DNA of 64,000 nucleotides from Stictocephala bisonia (Eukaryota; Arthropoda; Insecta; Hemiptera; Membracidae): NCBI GenBank assembly GCA_035578905.1, contig JAQJVL010000614.1, positions 437,634-501,633 on the forward strand. Reading direction: 5' to 3'. Shown piece by piece: positions 1-10,500 of this stretch; within the stretch, counting starts at the first letter, position 1, and every line of letters begins with the position of its first letter. A program made the position numbers and the translations under genes. Below the pieces are notes generated by a model. It saw only the letters and a list, made by a program, of their open reading frames with translations, was not told the DNA's origin and searched no databases.

Positions 1-1705
1 CGGGAAGTGATACAACTAAATACGTACATTTTTGCTGTAAAGTTATGACGTGAAGTTATACAACTAAATACGTACATATGTGTTGTAAAGTTATGACAGG
101 AAGTGATACAACTAAATACGTACATTTTTGCTGTAAAGTTATGACGGCAAGTTATACAACTAAATACGTACATATGTGTTGTAAAGTTATGACAGGAAGT
201 GATACGACTAAATACGTACATTTTTGCTGTAAAGTTATGACGGGAAGTTATACAACTAAATACGTAAATTTGTGCTGTAATGTTACTACGGGAAGTGATA
301 CAACTAAATACGTACATTTGTGCTTTAAAGTTATGACGGGAAGTGATACAACTAAATACGTACATTTTTGCTGTAAAGTTATGACGGGAAGTTATACAAC
401 TAAATACGTACATTTGTGCTGTAAAGTTATGACGGGAAGTGATACAACTAAATACGTACATTTGTGCTGTAAAGTTACGACGGGAAGTGATACAACTAAA
501 TACGTACATCTGTGCTGTAAAGTTATGACGAGAAGTGATACAACTAAATACGTACATTTGTGCTGTATAGTTATGACGAGAAGTGATACAACTAAATACG
601 TACATTTGTGCTGTAAAGTTATGACGAGAAGTGATACAACTAAATACGTACATTTGTGCTGTAAAGTTATGACGTGAAGTGATACAACTAAATACGTACA
701 TTTGTGCTGTAAAGTTATGACAGGAAGTGATACAACTAAATACGTACATTTGTGCTGTAAATTTATGACGGGAAATGATACAACTAAATACGTACATTTG
801 TGCTGTAAAGTTATGACTGGAAGTGATACAACTAAATACGTACATTTTTGCTGTAGAGTTATGACAGGAAGTGATACATCTAAATACGTATATTTGTGCT
901 TTAAAGTTATGACGGAAAGTGATACAACTAAATACGTACATTTGTGCTTTAAAGTTATGACGGGAAGTGATACAACTAAATACGTACATTTGTGCTGTAA
1001 AGTTATGACGGGAAGTGATACAACTAAATACGTACATTTGTGCTGTAAAGTTATGACGGGAAGTGATACAACTAAATACGTACATTTTTGTTGTAAAGTT
1101 ATGACGAGGAAGTGATACAACTAAATACGTACATTTGTGCTGTAAAGTTATGACGAGAAGTGATACAACTAAATACGTACATTTGTGCTGTAAAGTTATG
1201 ACAGGAAGTGATACAACTAAATACGTACATTTGTGCTGTAAAGTTATGACGAGAAGTGATACAACTAAATACGTACATTTGTGCTGTAAAGTTATGACAG
1301 GAAGTGATTCTAAATACGTAAATTTTTGTTGTAATGTTATGACAGGAAGTGATACATCTAAATACGTACATTTGTGCTGTAAATTTATGACGGGAAGTGA
1401 TACAACTAAATACGTACATTTGTGCTTTAAAGTTATGATGGAAAGTGATACAACTAAATACGTACATTTGTGCTTTAAAGTTATGACGGGAAGTGATACA
1501 ACTAAATACGTACATTTGTGCTGTAAAGTTATGACGGGAAGTGATACAACTAAATACGTACATTTGTGCTTTAAAGTTATGACGGGAAGTGATACAACTA
1601 TATACGTACATATGTTTTGTAAAGTTATGACGGGAAGTTATACAACTAAATACGTACATTTGTGCTGTAAAGTTATGACGGGAAGTGATACAACTAAATA
1701 CAAGT
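1..1705. repeat. 48-bp tandem satellite array, about 35 copies
   Basis: Seen directly: the segment is built from a 48-bp unit of the form GGAAGTGATACAACTAAATA followed by CGTACATTTGTGCTGTAAAG and TTATGACG. The array is already in progress at base 1, so it continues to the left, and it stops sharply near 1705. Because 48 is a multiple of 3, long reading frames run through it on both strands (16-residue repeats). They are broken by an in-frame stop near 675, a 1-bp insertion near 1109 and a 3-bp deletion near 1305, so I do not treat them as genes. Units 1, 3 and 5 share GTGATA with TTTTTGCTG while units 2 and 4 share GTTATA with ATATGTGTTG, giving a local 96-bp dimer pattern at the left edge. 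Confidence 0.97.
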
Positions 1706-3399
1706 AAGACTAGAGTATACGCTATCGTTTAAGTCTGATATTAAGATATTATTTTTTCATGTACGTTGAGAGTAAATTCTTGAGTAGTAATATGTTATTT
1801 ATCTTAGGTATATTCACAAAAACTTATATGAGAAATTATCTGTAACTTGTCTTGAAATTTTGATTAGCCCTGTGACTAAAACAAAAAACTAGTTTGTACA
1901 TCAATTGTTTATATTTGTCCATATTTATGGATGCAGAATGAGTATAATATGTCTGGAGACGTATTTACAGATAATAAAAATTAATGTAGATATATTTCTC
2001 ATTTAATTGTTCCTGTATAGATCTTTATGAAATAATATCTCCCATAATTTAAAACTGCAGTGAAATTCCTGAAGCAGTTTACTCCAGTCTATATGACTTT
2101 GGTAATATGTTCAAGTAGAACAAACTATATACACTTTACAACTTGCACTCAAATAAATAAGTTAAAATGTGTATGGAATAAATAAGTCTATTATAATATT
2201 TAATATCTGTACATAATAAATTTAACATTAACAGCCGTGTTATCTTCCAAAGGTTATAAAAATGGTGAAAAATCGTCTACAAACGTCTCACAGTTGGTTT
2301 CCTTGAAATAAGCCCGAGAAAGCCACCGAAGACCCATATATTGATATGTTTGAAATTTTCTTGTTGGAAAAAGTGGTTGCAATATTATTGCTGGTTAAAT
2401 CGAACCAGTTTGAAAAGAGTTAGAAATCCAATATAATTTTTGCTACTTTAGATGGATGTGAATTCAGATACAGCCGTCTTACCCAAACTTATGTTCAGAT
2501 CTTTATATTATTAATAAAATGTCGTGATTTGAGAATCATTGGCTATTTTAACATTTTTATTTTTTCTAATATGTCTGATAGATTAATAGATGAAAATCTG
2601 AAAAATAATTTCTTCTAGACAGCAATTCAATAGTAAAAACTAATGAACTGTACTTGTTAATGACGTAATAGATATGAGTAGAAGGCAACTGTTTTTAGCA
2701 AAGGTTTCTAGAGTTGCATGAAATGTGCTTTGTTAATTCCTGGTCTTACTTCTTCTCAAAGGATAAACATGTCCAAATGATAAATAAACATATATCATTG
2801 AAAACAATAAGCATCTATATCACAGTTTTAATTATGTTCGACAACCGAAATTTAATTTTCGTAGACATTTATTTAAAATGTCAAAATAATCTCCCATTTG
2901 GATCAAAAACAAATAAATATAATTTAGTTAATAAATTGTTGTTTACTTTCCTGTGCTTCGTGGTTAACAGGACAGCAACCACAACGTTAGGTATTTTATC
3001 TCACACTGGTTAGCGAGTTCACAGATCACTCTGGACTATAGGATACTGGCAATCCTTAAACCGTCATGTAATACATGTCCTTAAATAATAAAAATAATAA
3101 TAACTTAAACAATACCCATAGTGATTATCAAATAGATAAAGTTATTAAGAATATAGTCCAAGAGGTTCAAATACCCCTCAAAAACACAAATTTCACCATT
3201 ACAAGAAATATCAGTACAGTCTTTTTAGTAATAGAACTTGAATATGCTTCACTTTACAATCTAACTCTACACTAAAATTCTATTTTATTAACTATTTCAT
3301 TTATTATCCACCAAACACAGGGGTTTCAGGGTTCCTGTAGTCGATTGAATTTGTCATATTTTGACCGATTATATATCAAAGTCTAAAAAGAGAAACGTA
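1706..3399. other. AT-rich spacer without recognisable features
   Basis: Non-repetitive AT-rich sequence. The longest open frames (2714-3013 and 3075-3275, + strand) are low-complexity, rich in Asn, Ile and Lys, and resemble no family I know. I see no promoter, RNA gene or transposon end. Confidence 0.6.
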
Positions 3400-3400
3400 A

Positions 3401-3475
3401 CTAACCGGTAGCGTAGTTGGTTAGAGCCCAGCTTTATAAGATAAAAGTTCTCAGTTCGATCCCAATCAGAGTAAT
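3401..3475 (+). repeat. tRNA-like SINE head (pol III A and B boxes)
   Basis: Contains an A-box-like GGTAGCGTAGTTGG at 3407-3420 and a B-box-like CAGTTCGATCCC at 3452-3463 at tRNA spacing. The T-arm and acceptor stem do not pair into a cloverleaf, so a working tRNA is unlikely. A tRNA-derived SINE or tRNA pseudogene is the better reading. It is a different tRNA lineage from the SINE copies at 46.0 and 52.3 kb. Confidence 0.55.
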
Positions 3476-3923
3476 AACACATTTTTAAAGGGATCAGGTG
3501 ATAACCATTGATTGTCCATTTGTTCTTAAAGGCCCTTTGTACGGAGTAGTCAGCCTTAATTATTGTAACAATGACTACATTAACTGATCAAACTCTTTCA
3601 ACATTTACATTTGTCCATACCTTGGCGATTGGCATCTCAAGATTAAATAAAAAAATACAAGAAATTTATAAGTACTGTACGTTACTAGTGTAACAACATA
3701 TTTACCAAATATAAAAATACATAATAAAGGTATCGCTTCCATTGGACATAAAAATAAATCATAATTGGAGGGAATGTATTGTAATATAATTTAGCTTTAT
3801 TATTAAACAAGAAACAATGTAATGAATTATATATTTTATAATCCATTCACTGATTACATTTTACTGTTTTACGAACAGATGACATTTAAAAAAAGAGATA
3901 TAGATGGGCAAACAAACGAGCCA

Positions 3924-4065
3924 AAACAAAAGAATAAATCTATTGTGAGGGTCGGTGATTTTCCACCAGGTTGGGAAATGCTAAAGGTTCGTTAAACTGC
4001 CTGAGGCGCCTTTTGTTCCCGCAAAACTAAGTTTAATACTTGTTGTGTGTGTTTAGAAATTGAAT
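3924..4065. repeat. dispersed repeat, copy 1 (second copy at 10348-10500)
   Basis: Starts at AACAAAAGAATAAATCT and shares an ordered series of blocks with 10348-10500: GATTTTCCA, GGTTGG, CCTTTTGTT, CAAGTTTA-like and TTTGTGTTT-like segments. The copies are diverged and in the same orientation. This is an unclassified interspersed repeat, possibly a SINE or MITE; no terminal structure was recognised. Confidence 0.6.
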
Positions 4066-4121
4066 TAGAAATTTAGTTTTAGTTACTCTGTACTGCAATT
4101 AAATATTCATATGACACTTGA

Positions 4122-4380
4122 GTGGGTGGGTGGGTAGGTGGGTGGGTGGGTGGGTAGGTAGTTAGGTGGGTAGATAGGTGGGTGGGTGAGTAGGTGGATA
4201 GGTGAGTGGTGGGTGGGTAGGTAGGTGGGTAGGTAGGTGGGTATGTGGGTGGGTAGGTAGGTAAGTAGGTGGGTGGGTAGGTAGGTGGGTAGGTAGGTGT
4301 GTAGGTAGGTGGGTAGGTAGGTGGATAGGTAGGTGGGTAGGTAGGTGGATGGGTAGGTGGGTGGGTAGGTAGGTAGGTAG
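4122..4380 (+). repeat. GGTGGGTA / GGTAGGTA simple repeat, G-rich on + strand
   Basis: About 260 bp of irregular 4-, 8- and 12-bp variants of GGTA, GGTG and GGGT. The G-rich strand has many closely spaced G2-G3 runs, so quadruplex formation is plausible. The open frame on the opposite strand (Pro-Thr-His-Leu-Pro repeats) is a by-product of the repeat. It lacks the TACGTGTATG segment of the 36-bp minisatellite elsewhere in the window. Confidence 0.93.
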
Positions 4381-6120
4381 TACCACAGTTAGAATATTAT
4401 ATTACTTCTAGTCTGCTAGTAGCCTCCACTTATGAATGCATCAGTCAGTTTTTCTCGTTCCCTACTTTATAAATGTGAGTTTAAATAGTGTTTGACTCAA
4501 AAATATAATAAAAAAACCAATATAAGCTCCATCTTTAACATATAAGTAATCCATCTTTAACATTCTAAGTACGAGGTAACACCAAGGAAATACTCACTTA
4601 ATGAACGGATCGAACCACCTGTAATAGTCAAAATCCTACTTGCCTACCTTCAGTTGAAAGATTGTGTTTATTTGTATTGTTATCTTTGTTAGGCAATTCC
4701 TCTTTGATGATAGTTCGTAAAGGTTTATTTGATAGGTACACATAAATTGTTACTTACATTCTCAAATTTAATGATAATTATATCAATTTCTTGGTTATTT
4801 GATGGAATAAAAATATATATTTAAAGTATAAACACATCGCACAGAAACATTTTATTTATGAGCCATTTAGTATATATTTTTTTCTATTCCCATTTTACAT
4901 TGAGCTAAATTACTCAATCCCTATTATTTATTACTTGCCATGATTTTATAATTTTTTCGACGTAATATTTCAATCGAAATTCCATTCAACATACAGTATT
5001 ATCGTAATTATTGTTTTGTTTGTGATAAAAGATAGAAAACTTACAGTTCTATTAAAATGTACAGTTTTGGAAGCAATAAGCCTTTAATAAATGGCTAAAA
5101 CATAATTTGAATGTGTGTAATATTAGAAACAGTAAAAGGAATTCCGATGGACGTAAACTGACATATATCTTGGGATGAACTATTACTAGTGCAGGACTTC
5201 GTTAAAATTTCAATTTACACTTTTATTATTAGTACTTTTTGAATTAAAAAACTTCAAAAATGTATCATTACAATTTAAAAAAAAATGCGCTAGTGTTTTA
5301 TTATTCATGGATTTATATATTATAACTATTTCAAAATGTACACTAACTTCGATGTGTATATTTTGTTTATATTGGGATTTATTGTGTTATTGCAAAAATT
5401 ATATTAAAAAACTAACAATCGTCACTCTAAATTACTATATTTTTTATCACATTCCAAGATTCAATAAGAAACTAAAATATAATTGGAAATACAAATATAG
5501 CTTAGTAATATTTTTCACGTACATAGAAAGCATATATCGTGGTGCTTTAGTGTATGAAGCCGTAATGGAGATTTAAAGCCAGACATTTCAAAAGCACTGG
5601 GATAGCCTCTGGCGCAGTGTTAGTGATTTACAGCTGGCTAGCCGGCATATCGGTGATACGTACTTCAAGGAATAAAACTACTCTATCTGTGTATGTGTTG
5701 TTTCATGTATACAACATGACATATAGTAGTTTTACCAGAAGATGTTGGATGAGTAAATGAAAAACAAAACTTTGAGAAAATTACTTCGTTGAAAATGTCA
5801 CATTTTAAAGTGCCATGTTGTGCAATATAAACATTTATTTTATTTTGTTTTATTTATCTTTATTTTGTTTTACATTTATTTTATTTATCATTGTTGGTCA
5901 CATATTGTATTCCGCGAGTGAGTGGTTGATCACAGGTCAGTTGTAATCTGCTATCATGTTCTTTAGTATTAACATGCTTATATGCTGTTGTTTATATGCT
6001 CAGTAATACGTAATGGTGCACACCTTCCCCAAATAGAACACAAACCTGTGTACGACACGGCCAGCCTTCCCGCCTTATACATGCGTACTGACACACCGTC
6101 ATGACTCTCGCACAATACTG
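4381..6120. other. AT-rich spacer
   Basis: No gene, RNA or transposon end recognised. The open frame at 5307-5576 (+) is AT-driven and low complexity. The 5.58-5.70 kb segment is somewhat richer in GC but shows no family I know. Confidence 0.55.
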
Positions 6121-6169
6121 ATAGTCTTAGAACCTCCACATACATACATCAATGACACCTATCCTAGTA

Positions 6170-6690
6170 TACGGTAAACTTTTACGGCTATCCCACTAAA
6201 TTCACAACGTTCAAGGCTTATACAATATGAGTACAGCATTTGCGGTACTCCCAATATACATACAACATTGACGGCTTAAAAAACGTATACAGAATTTACA
6301 GTTCTCCCAATGTATGTACAACAGTGACGGCTTACCAAAACGTATACAGAATTTACAGTTCTCCCAATGTACGTAAAACACGACAGCTTACCAAAACGTA
6401 TACAGAATTTACAGTTCTCCCAATGTACATACAATAGTTACGGCTTACCAAAACGTATACAGAATTTACAGTTCTCCCAATGTACGATTATCATTGATGG
6501 CTTTCTCAAGAGATCTACAGAATTTACGGGTTTCCCAATATACGCACATCATTGGTGACTCCCCTAAAACAACTATAGAATTTCAGTTCCCTCAATATAC
6601 GTACCACATTTGTGGCTTTCCTAATTCACGCACAACGTTTATGGCTCTCTCAATCCACATAAGAAGTTGACAGCTCTGCAATACAATTAA
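6170..6690. repeat. 56-57 bp tandem repeat, decaying to the right
   Basis: The ACGGCTTACC-type motif recurs at about 6271, 6327, 6383, 6440 and 6497, giving spacings of 56-57 bp. Each unit contains ACGTATACAGAATTTACAG and TTCTCCCAATGTACGTAC. Copies in the middle (6271-6497) are nearly identical; those at both edges are diverged. The short overlapping open frames here come from the repeat. Confidence 0.92.
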
Positions 6691-7535
6691 AGAATTTGAC
6701 AGATAAAATACAATTACATATACTTGGTGTTTGAAAAGTGTGGCACTAAACTTCAGGATTTAAATAGGTAAAAATAAACAAAACATTTCCTATGAAGATG
6801 TGGCTTATCTCGCTTAGTTTGGCGTCTGTCTGTCCGTATGTGAGTTAAGAAAAATACCATATCTCCTAAACGGTATCAACTATAGTTTTCAGACTTGACA
6901 CGAATATTTAATTTTGCACCACCTAATATAATCTCAAAGTTCAAAATAATATTTTTACCCGTTTCAAAATGGCGGCCGTTTAAAAGTTTTAATGATAAAT
7001 TTCATGAAAACCAAACGAAAAATAAAAAATTATTATCAACATTAATATTTAGCTTTAAAATAGGCAAATCCTTTGGTACCTCATTTGTTATGATCGGAAG
7101 GTAAATTACTAAGAAAATTTAATTTTTCTGATTGTGTGCAAAATGTTTGGCAATTGTCGTATTCTAGTATCCATTGCACCACCAGTAAAACTTTGCACTC
7201 ATTCAGAAAAAATTACATTTTCTTAGTTATTTCCAGTCCGATTGAATGAAATGAGGTTTCAAAAGATTTGCCTCTTTTTAAGCTAAATATTAGGTATCAT
7301 GAAATTTTTTTGTTTTTTCTTTGGTTTTCATGAAATTTAGCATTAAAACTTTGAATGGCCACCATTTTGAAACGGGTAAAAATATTATTTTATATTGTAG
7401 TTGGTGTGAAGTTCAATATTCGTGCCAAGTTTCAAAACTATAGCTATTACCATTTAGGAGATATGGGTTTTTTTATATACACACATACGGACAGACAGAC
7501 GCCAAACTAATCTAGATAAGCCACATCTTCATAAA

Positions 7536-9880
7536 TAAATAAATAACGCCTTTATTTGGAGTGTTTTTCAACATACAGTTGTTTTAAAAAAATTCATGTC
7601 ATAAAAATTACATGTACATTGCCAAAAACTAGGCTAAAATCATAAAACAAAATATATTTTACACAACTTACATTTTAAAATAATCATATTCCAAATGTAG
7701 CCTAAGTTTATTTTTAAAAGATACATAACTGAGTACTATTTAACTTTTTGAAATTCTGTTTAATTCCGTTGTAAATTTGGGGAGCAAAGTAAGAAAAAGC
7801 ATTCCTTCCCACCTCGAGTCTGACTTTGGGTACTTCTAGCATGCTGTCCTGGCGCGTGCGAAGTTCTTTAACCTCTGAACGAGCCCGCAGCATGTTCCTC
7901 GAATAAGTGGGTGTACCAGATAGCAGAATCTTGAGGACTAAACAAGCCACTTCCAAACAAAATATATGCTTTACAGGAAGTGTGTTTGCTTTTTATCGAG
8001 CTTGACTGATATGGTCATATTTCCTGAGACCATACACAAACATAATGGCTGAGTTTTGCAGTCTTTGGAGTGAGACAGTGTTGTCAAGGGATAACCCTAC
8101 AACATTGCAGGGAAAATAATACTATTGACTATTTGTAGCTTGAGTTGCTCTTGGAGCAACCCTCTAAGCCTAAGTAAAATTCTCATCCTGCACATTGTGC
8201 TGCGAGTCACATTTCTATCATGAAAGGAAAAGGTTAATTGTGTGTCTAATGTTACGCCTAGAATCTTTACAGTCTCGGATACCGTCAAAGGTTCCCCACC
8301 CAAAGACACATACATCGAATGCACTTTCATGATATTCTTTACTGCAGGAGGTTGTAAATTAACAATAGAGCATTTATTAGAATTTAATTTAAGACCGTGG
8401 TCATCCACGCCTTAAAGCTTGACCTCAACAGTTCCGCATTCATTTGCTGAACAGACAAGGCTACATTGGAAGGATGGTATGATATAGTACCAGCTGAGTA
8501 TCGTCTGCATACGAGTACAGAGAACAATGAGTTAGTAAAGACTCAAGATCTGCTGTGTATAAAAGAAACATAATGGGGCCCAGACAGCTGCCCTGAGGTA
8601 CACCTGAGACTCTATAAATGACATCTGAGAAATTATTATTTACTTTAGTGACCTGAGTTCTTCCAGACAAGTACGAATCAAACCACATACACCGCATAGT
8701 AGTAGTACCAGACCCATAATAGTTCATCTTAACAAGAAACATTTCAAAATTGACTGATTCGAATGCATGGGAAAAGTCAACATTCGACTACCACAGAGGC
8801 CTTTGTCCTTAGATGAAAACAGTTTGTCACCTAGATTCAGTAAAGCTGATGTAGTGCTGAAGCAAGCTGTTGTTACAGTCCAAGAAGGAAACCAGCTGAT
8901 TACAAACAATCATCTCCAGTATTTTAGAAAATGCTGGTAATATGGAGATCAGCCTTAAATCAGACAAACAAGAAGGACTATCAATCTTTGGCAGGGGTAT
9001 AACAAGGCTCTTTTTCCAAACAGAAGCGAAAATGGCCACTGCGGAGAGAAAGATTGATTATATGGGTAATGGCACCGATACAGAATGGATTGACAACTCT
9101 TATCATTTGGATAGAAATTCCATCCTAACCAAAGGCAATTGTTGACATCTTATTCATTATATCCTTCACCTCACTCTCACTCACTTTACAAAACTGAAAA
9201 CTTGTTTTTTCTCTGTCACTTGTTGTATTTTTGTAAAAGGCAAGCCTCTCTACACTTACTTTGTGTCCACTACCCATAGCAGCAAATTAGCGATTTATAT
9301 CATTGAGTGTCACATTTTGCATCCCAAATTCGCTAAAATTATTGCCGGTTACCTCACCAGCACGCAATGTTGCCAAGAAGGATTTAGAATCCTTACAATT
9401 CAGCCTTTCTGCAAAATAATCTTTCTTTGCTTCTCGAATCACATTGTTAAGGTTATTACATGCCTAGCAATATGCTTCTTTGGCAAGTATACTTTTACTG
9501 AAAGTAAAGCACTTTTTTAACTTATCTTTGATCTGTGTCAGGTTTTTTATTTCATAGTTCCGCCAAGGTGCCCTATTTTTAGTTACGCGATTGGTAACAA
9601 GAGGCGCACACAGATAAAAATCTCGTAAAATATCAGTAGCTAATATTTCTACCACCTCATCCACCCCATTTCGAAGTTTTATCCTGTCCCAGTCAACCAC
9701 ACAGAGCTCCGATGTAAACTTGTCGAGATCTAACTTAGAGAAATCCCTGAAAGTTACAAATTTCTCCTAAGTTTACAGGAACAGTCACAGAACACAAGTT
9801 TGTGGTCCGTGATGTGCCTGCCTCGACAGTCAAAGATACTAGATGTGTCGATCATACCAAAATTTATGTCACTAAAAGGT
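7536..9880 (-). mobile_element. 5'-truncated non-LTR retrotransposon inserted in the foldback element
   Basis: Occupies exactly the gap in the right arm of the surrounding foldback element. On the minus strand it ends in a short TTTA-type tandem tail (AATAAATAAATAA on the + strand at 7536), which is typical of several non-LTR lineages that end in microsatellites rather than poly-A. The 5' end lies inside the C-terminal part of the endonuclease region, so most of the 5' half is missing. This is consistent with target-primed reverse transcription followed by early abortion. Confidence 0.85.
7714..9860 (-). pseudogene. decayed endonuclease-reverse transcriptase (CR1/jockey-like ORF2)
   Basis: Read from right to left, broken frames give these parts in order. 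Near 9800 is the end of an AP-type endonuclease (SDHKLV-like ITDHKLV). A linker follows at 9464-9700. RT motifs start near 9039-8827 (LRLISILPAFSKILE). The AFESVN and YLSGRTQV regions and the SGVPQGSCLGP motif lie near 8640-8560. The catalytic SYADDTQLV motif lies near 8500. The thumb and post-RT region is at 8408-8097 (KILGVTLD). A C-terminal segment at 7956-7714 contains VPKVRLEVGRNAFSYFAP, typical of the RT C-terminus in CR1/L2/jockey-type elements. At least five frame changes or stops separate these pieces. It would have copied its own RNA at the target site; it is inactive now. Clade assignment beyond the CR1/jockey group is not secure. Confidence 0.88.
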
Positions 9881-9949
9881 TAGGGAAGTTTTTGTTTATT
9901 TTTACCTATTTAATCATTTCCTGAAGTTGTGCTCCACACTTTTCAAACA

Positions 9950-10347
9950 ATCTGTATATACAGCACTATGTCAATAATGAACCATACAATTGAGTAAAGT
10001 TGTTTTACCAAATATACAGATAGCACTAGTTCAAGACTTGAGTGCACTTACATAACTAGTTTCATGCCTTTTCATTAAAAATAGATTTGGGGGTGTTAAA
10101 TAAAGGCAGTAATTGATAGCACGAAAATGTCGTTGAAACATAAAATAATGTAATTGTTGTTTAATACTAATCATAGCAATGTTTTCCAACTTTATAATTA
10201 GGTGAAATTAATGGTAGTGTTGAGTCCATACTATATTACCGAGTGAATATTGAATGGGATATACAAATATAAACTAGTTAATTATATTTCAGTTGGTCAG
10301 GTGAATTTCGGTGAAGAGAGCTGTAAAATGCTCAAACAAGTGATTAG
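9950..10347. other. AT-rich spacer
   Basis: No coding or mobile signature. A 12-bp palindrome CTGTATATACAG lies just outside the foldback element at about 9952-9963. Confidence 0.5.
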
Positions 10348-10500
10348 AAAACAAAAGAATAAATCTGTTACGTGAATAGGCGATTTTCCATAAGGTTGGA
10401 AAACGCTATTGGTTTGTAAACAACGCTCCTCGAGCCTTTTGTTTCCACGGGAGCCAAGTTTAGTGAACTACTGTTTGTGTTTGGAGAATTTATTGTTTGA
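10348..10500. repeat. dispersed repeat, copy 2 (partner of 3924-4065)
   Basis: Begins AACAAAAGAATAAATCT and follows the same order of motifs as the copy at 3.9 kb (GATTTTCCA, GGTTGG, CCTTTTGTT and downstream TTTGTGTTTGG). Same orientation, moderate divergence. Family unknown. Confidence 0.6.

Larger units (their letters stand above)
6728..9949. mobile_element. long-arm foldback element, split by a non-LTR insertion
   Basis: The left arm starts with TGTTTGAAAAGTGTGG at 6728-6743 and its reverse complement closes the element at 9934-9949. Inverted similarity continues inwards: the TAGGTAAAAATAAACA block near 6765 pairs with the block near 9895-9908, GATGTGGCTTATC pairs with GATAAGCCACATC near 7520, and GTCTGTCTGTCCGTATGTG pairs with 7483-7500. 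The ATGGCGGCC region near 6970 pairs with the region near 7360. The palindrome centre lies near 7170. The right arm stops at 7535 and resumes at about 9880; the sequence between is a retrotransposon fragment. The uninterrupted element would be about 880 bp. It has no coding capacity and is best called a MITE or foldback element; its superfamily is not determined. Confidence 0.85.

Noticed and set aside
78..1707. Long open frames on both strands of the 48-bp array
   Set aside because: They exist because 48 is divisible by 3; stops and indels interrupt them and both strands are open alike.
3401..3475. Functional tRNA gene
   Set aside because: A and B boxes are present but the arms do not pair into a cloverleaf.
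4162..4386. Thr-His-Leu-Pro repeat protein
   Set aside because: Translation of the GGTGGGTA simple repeat.
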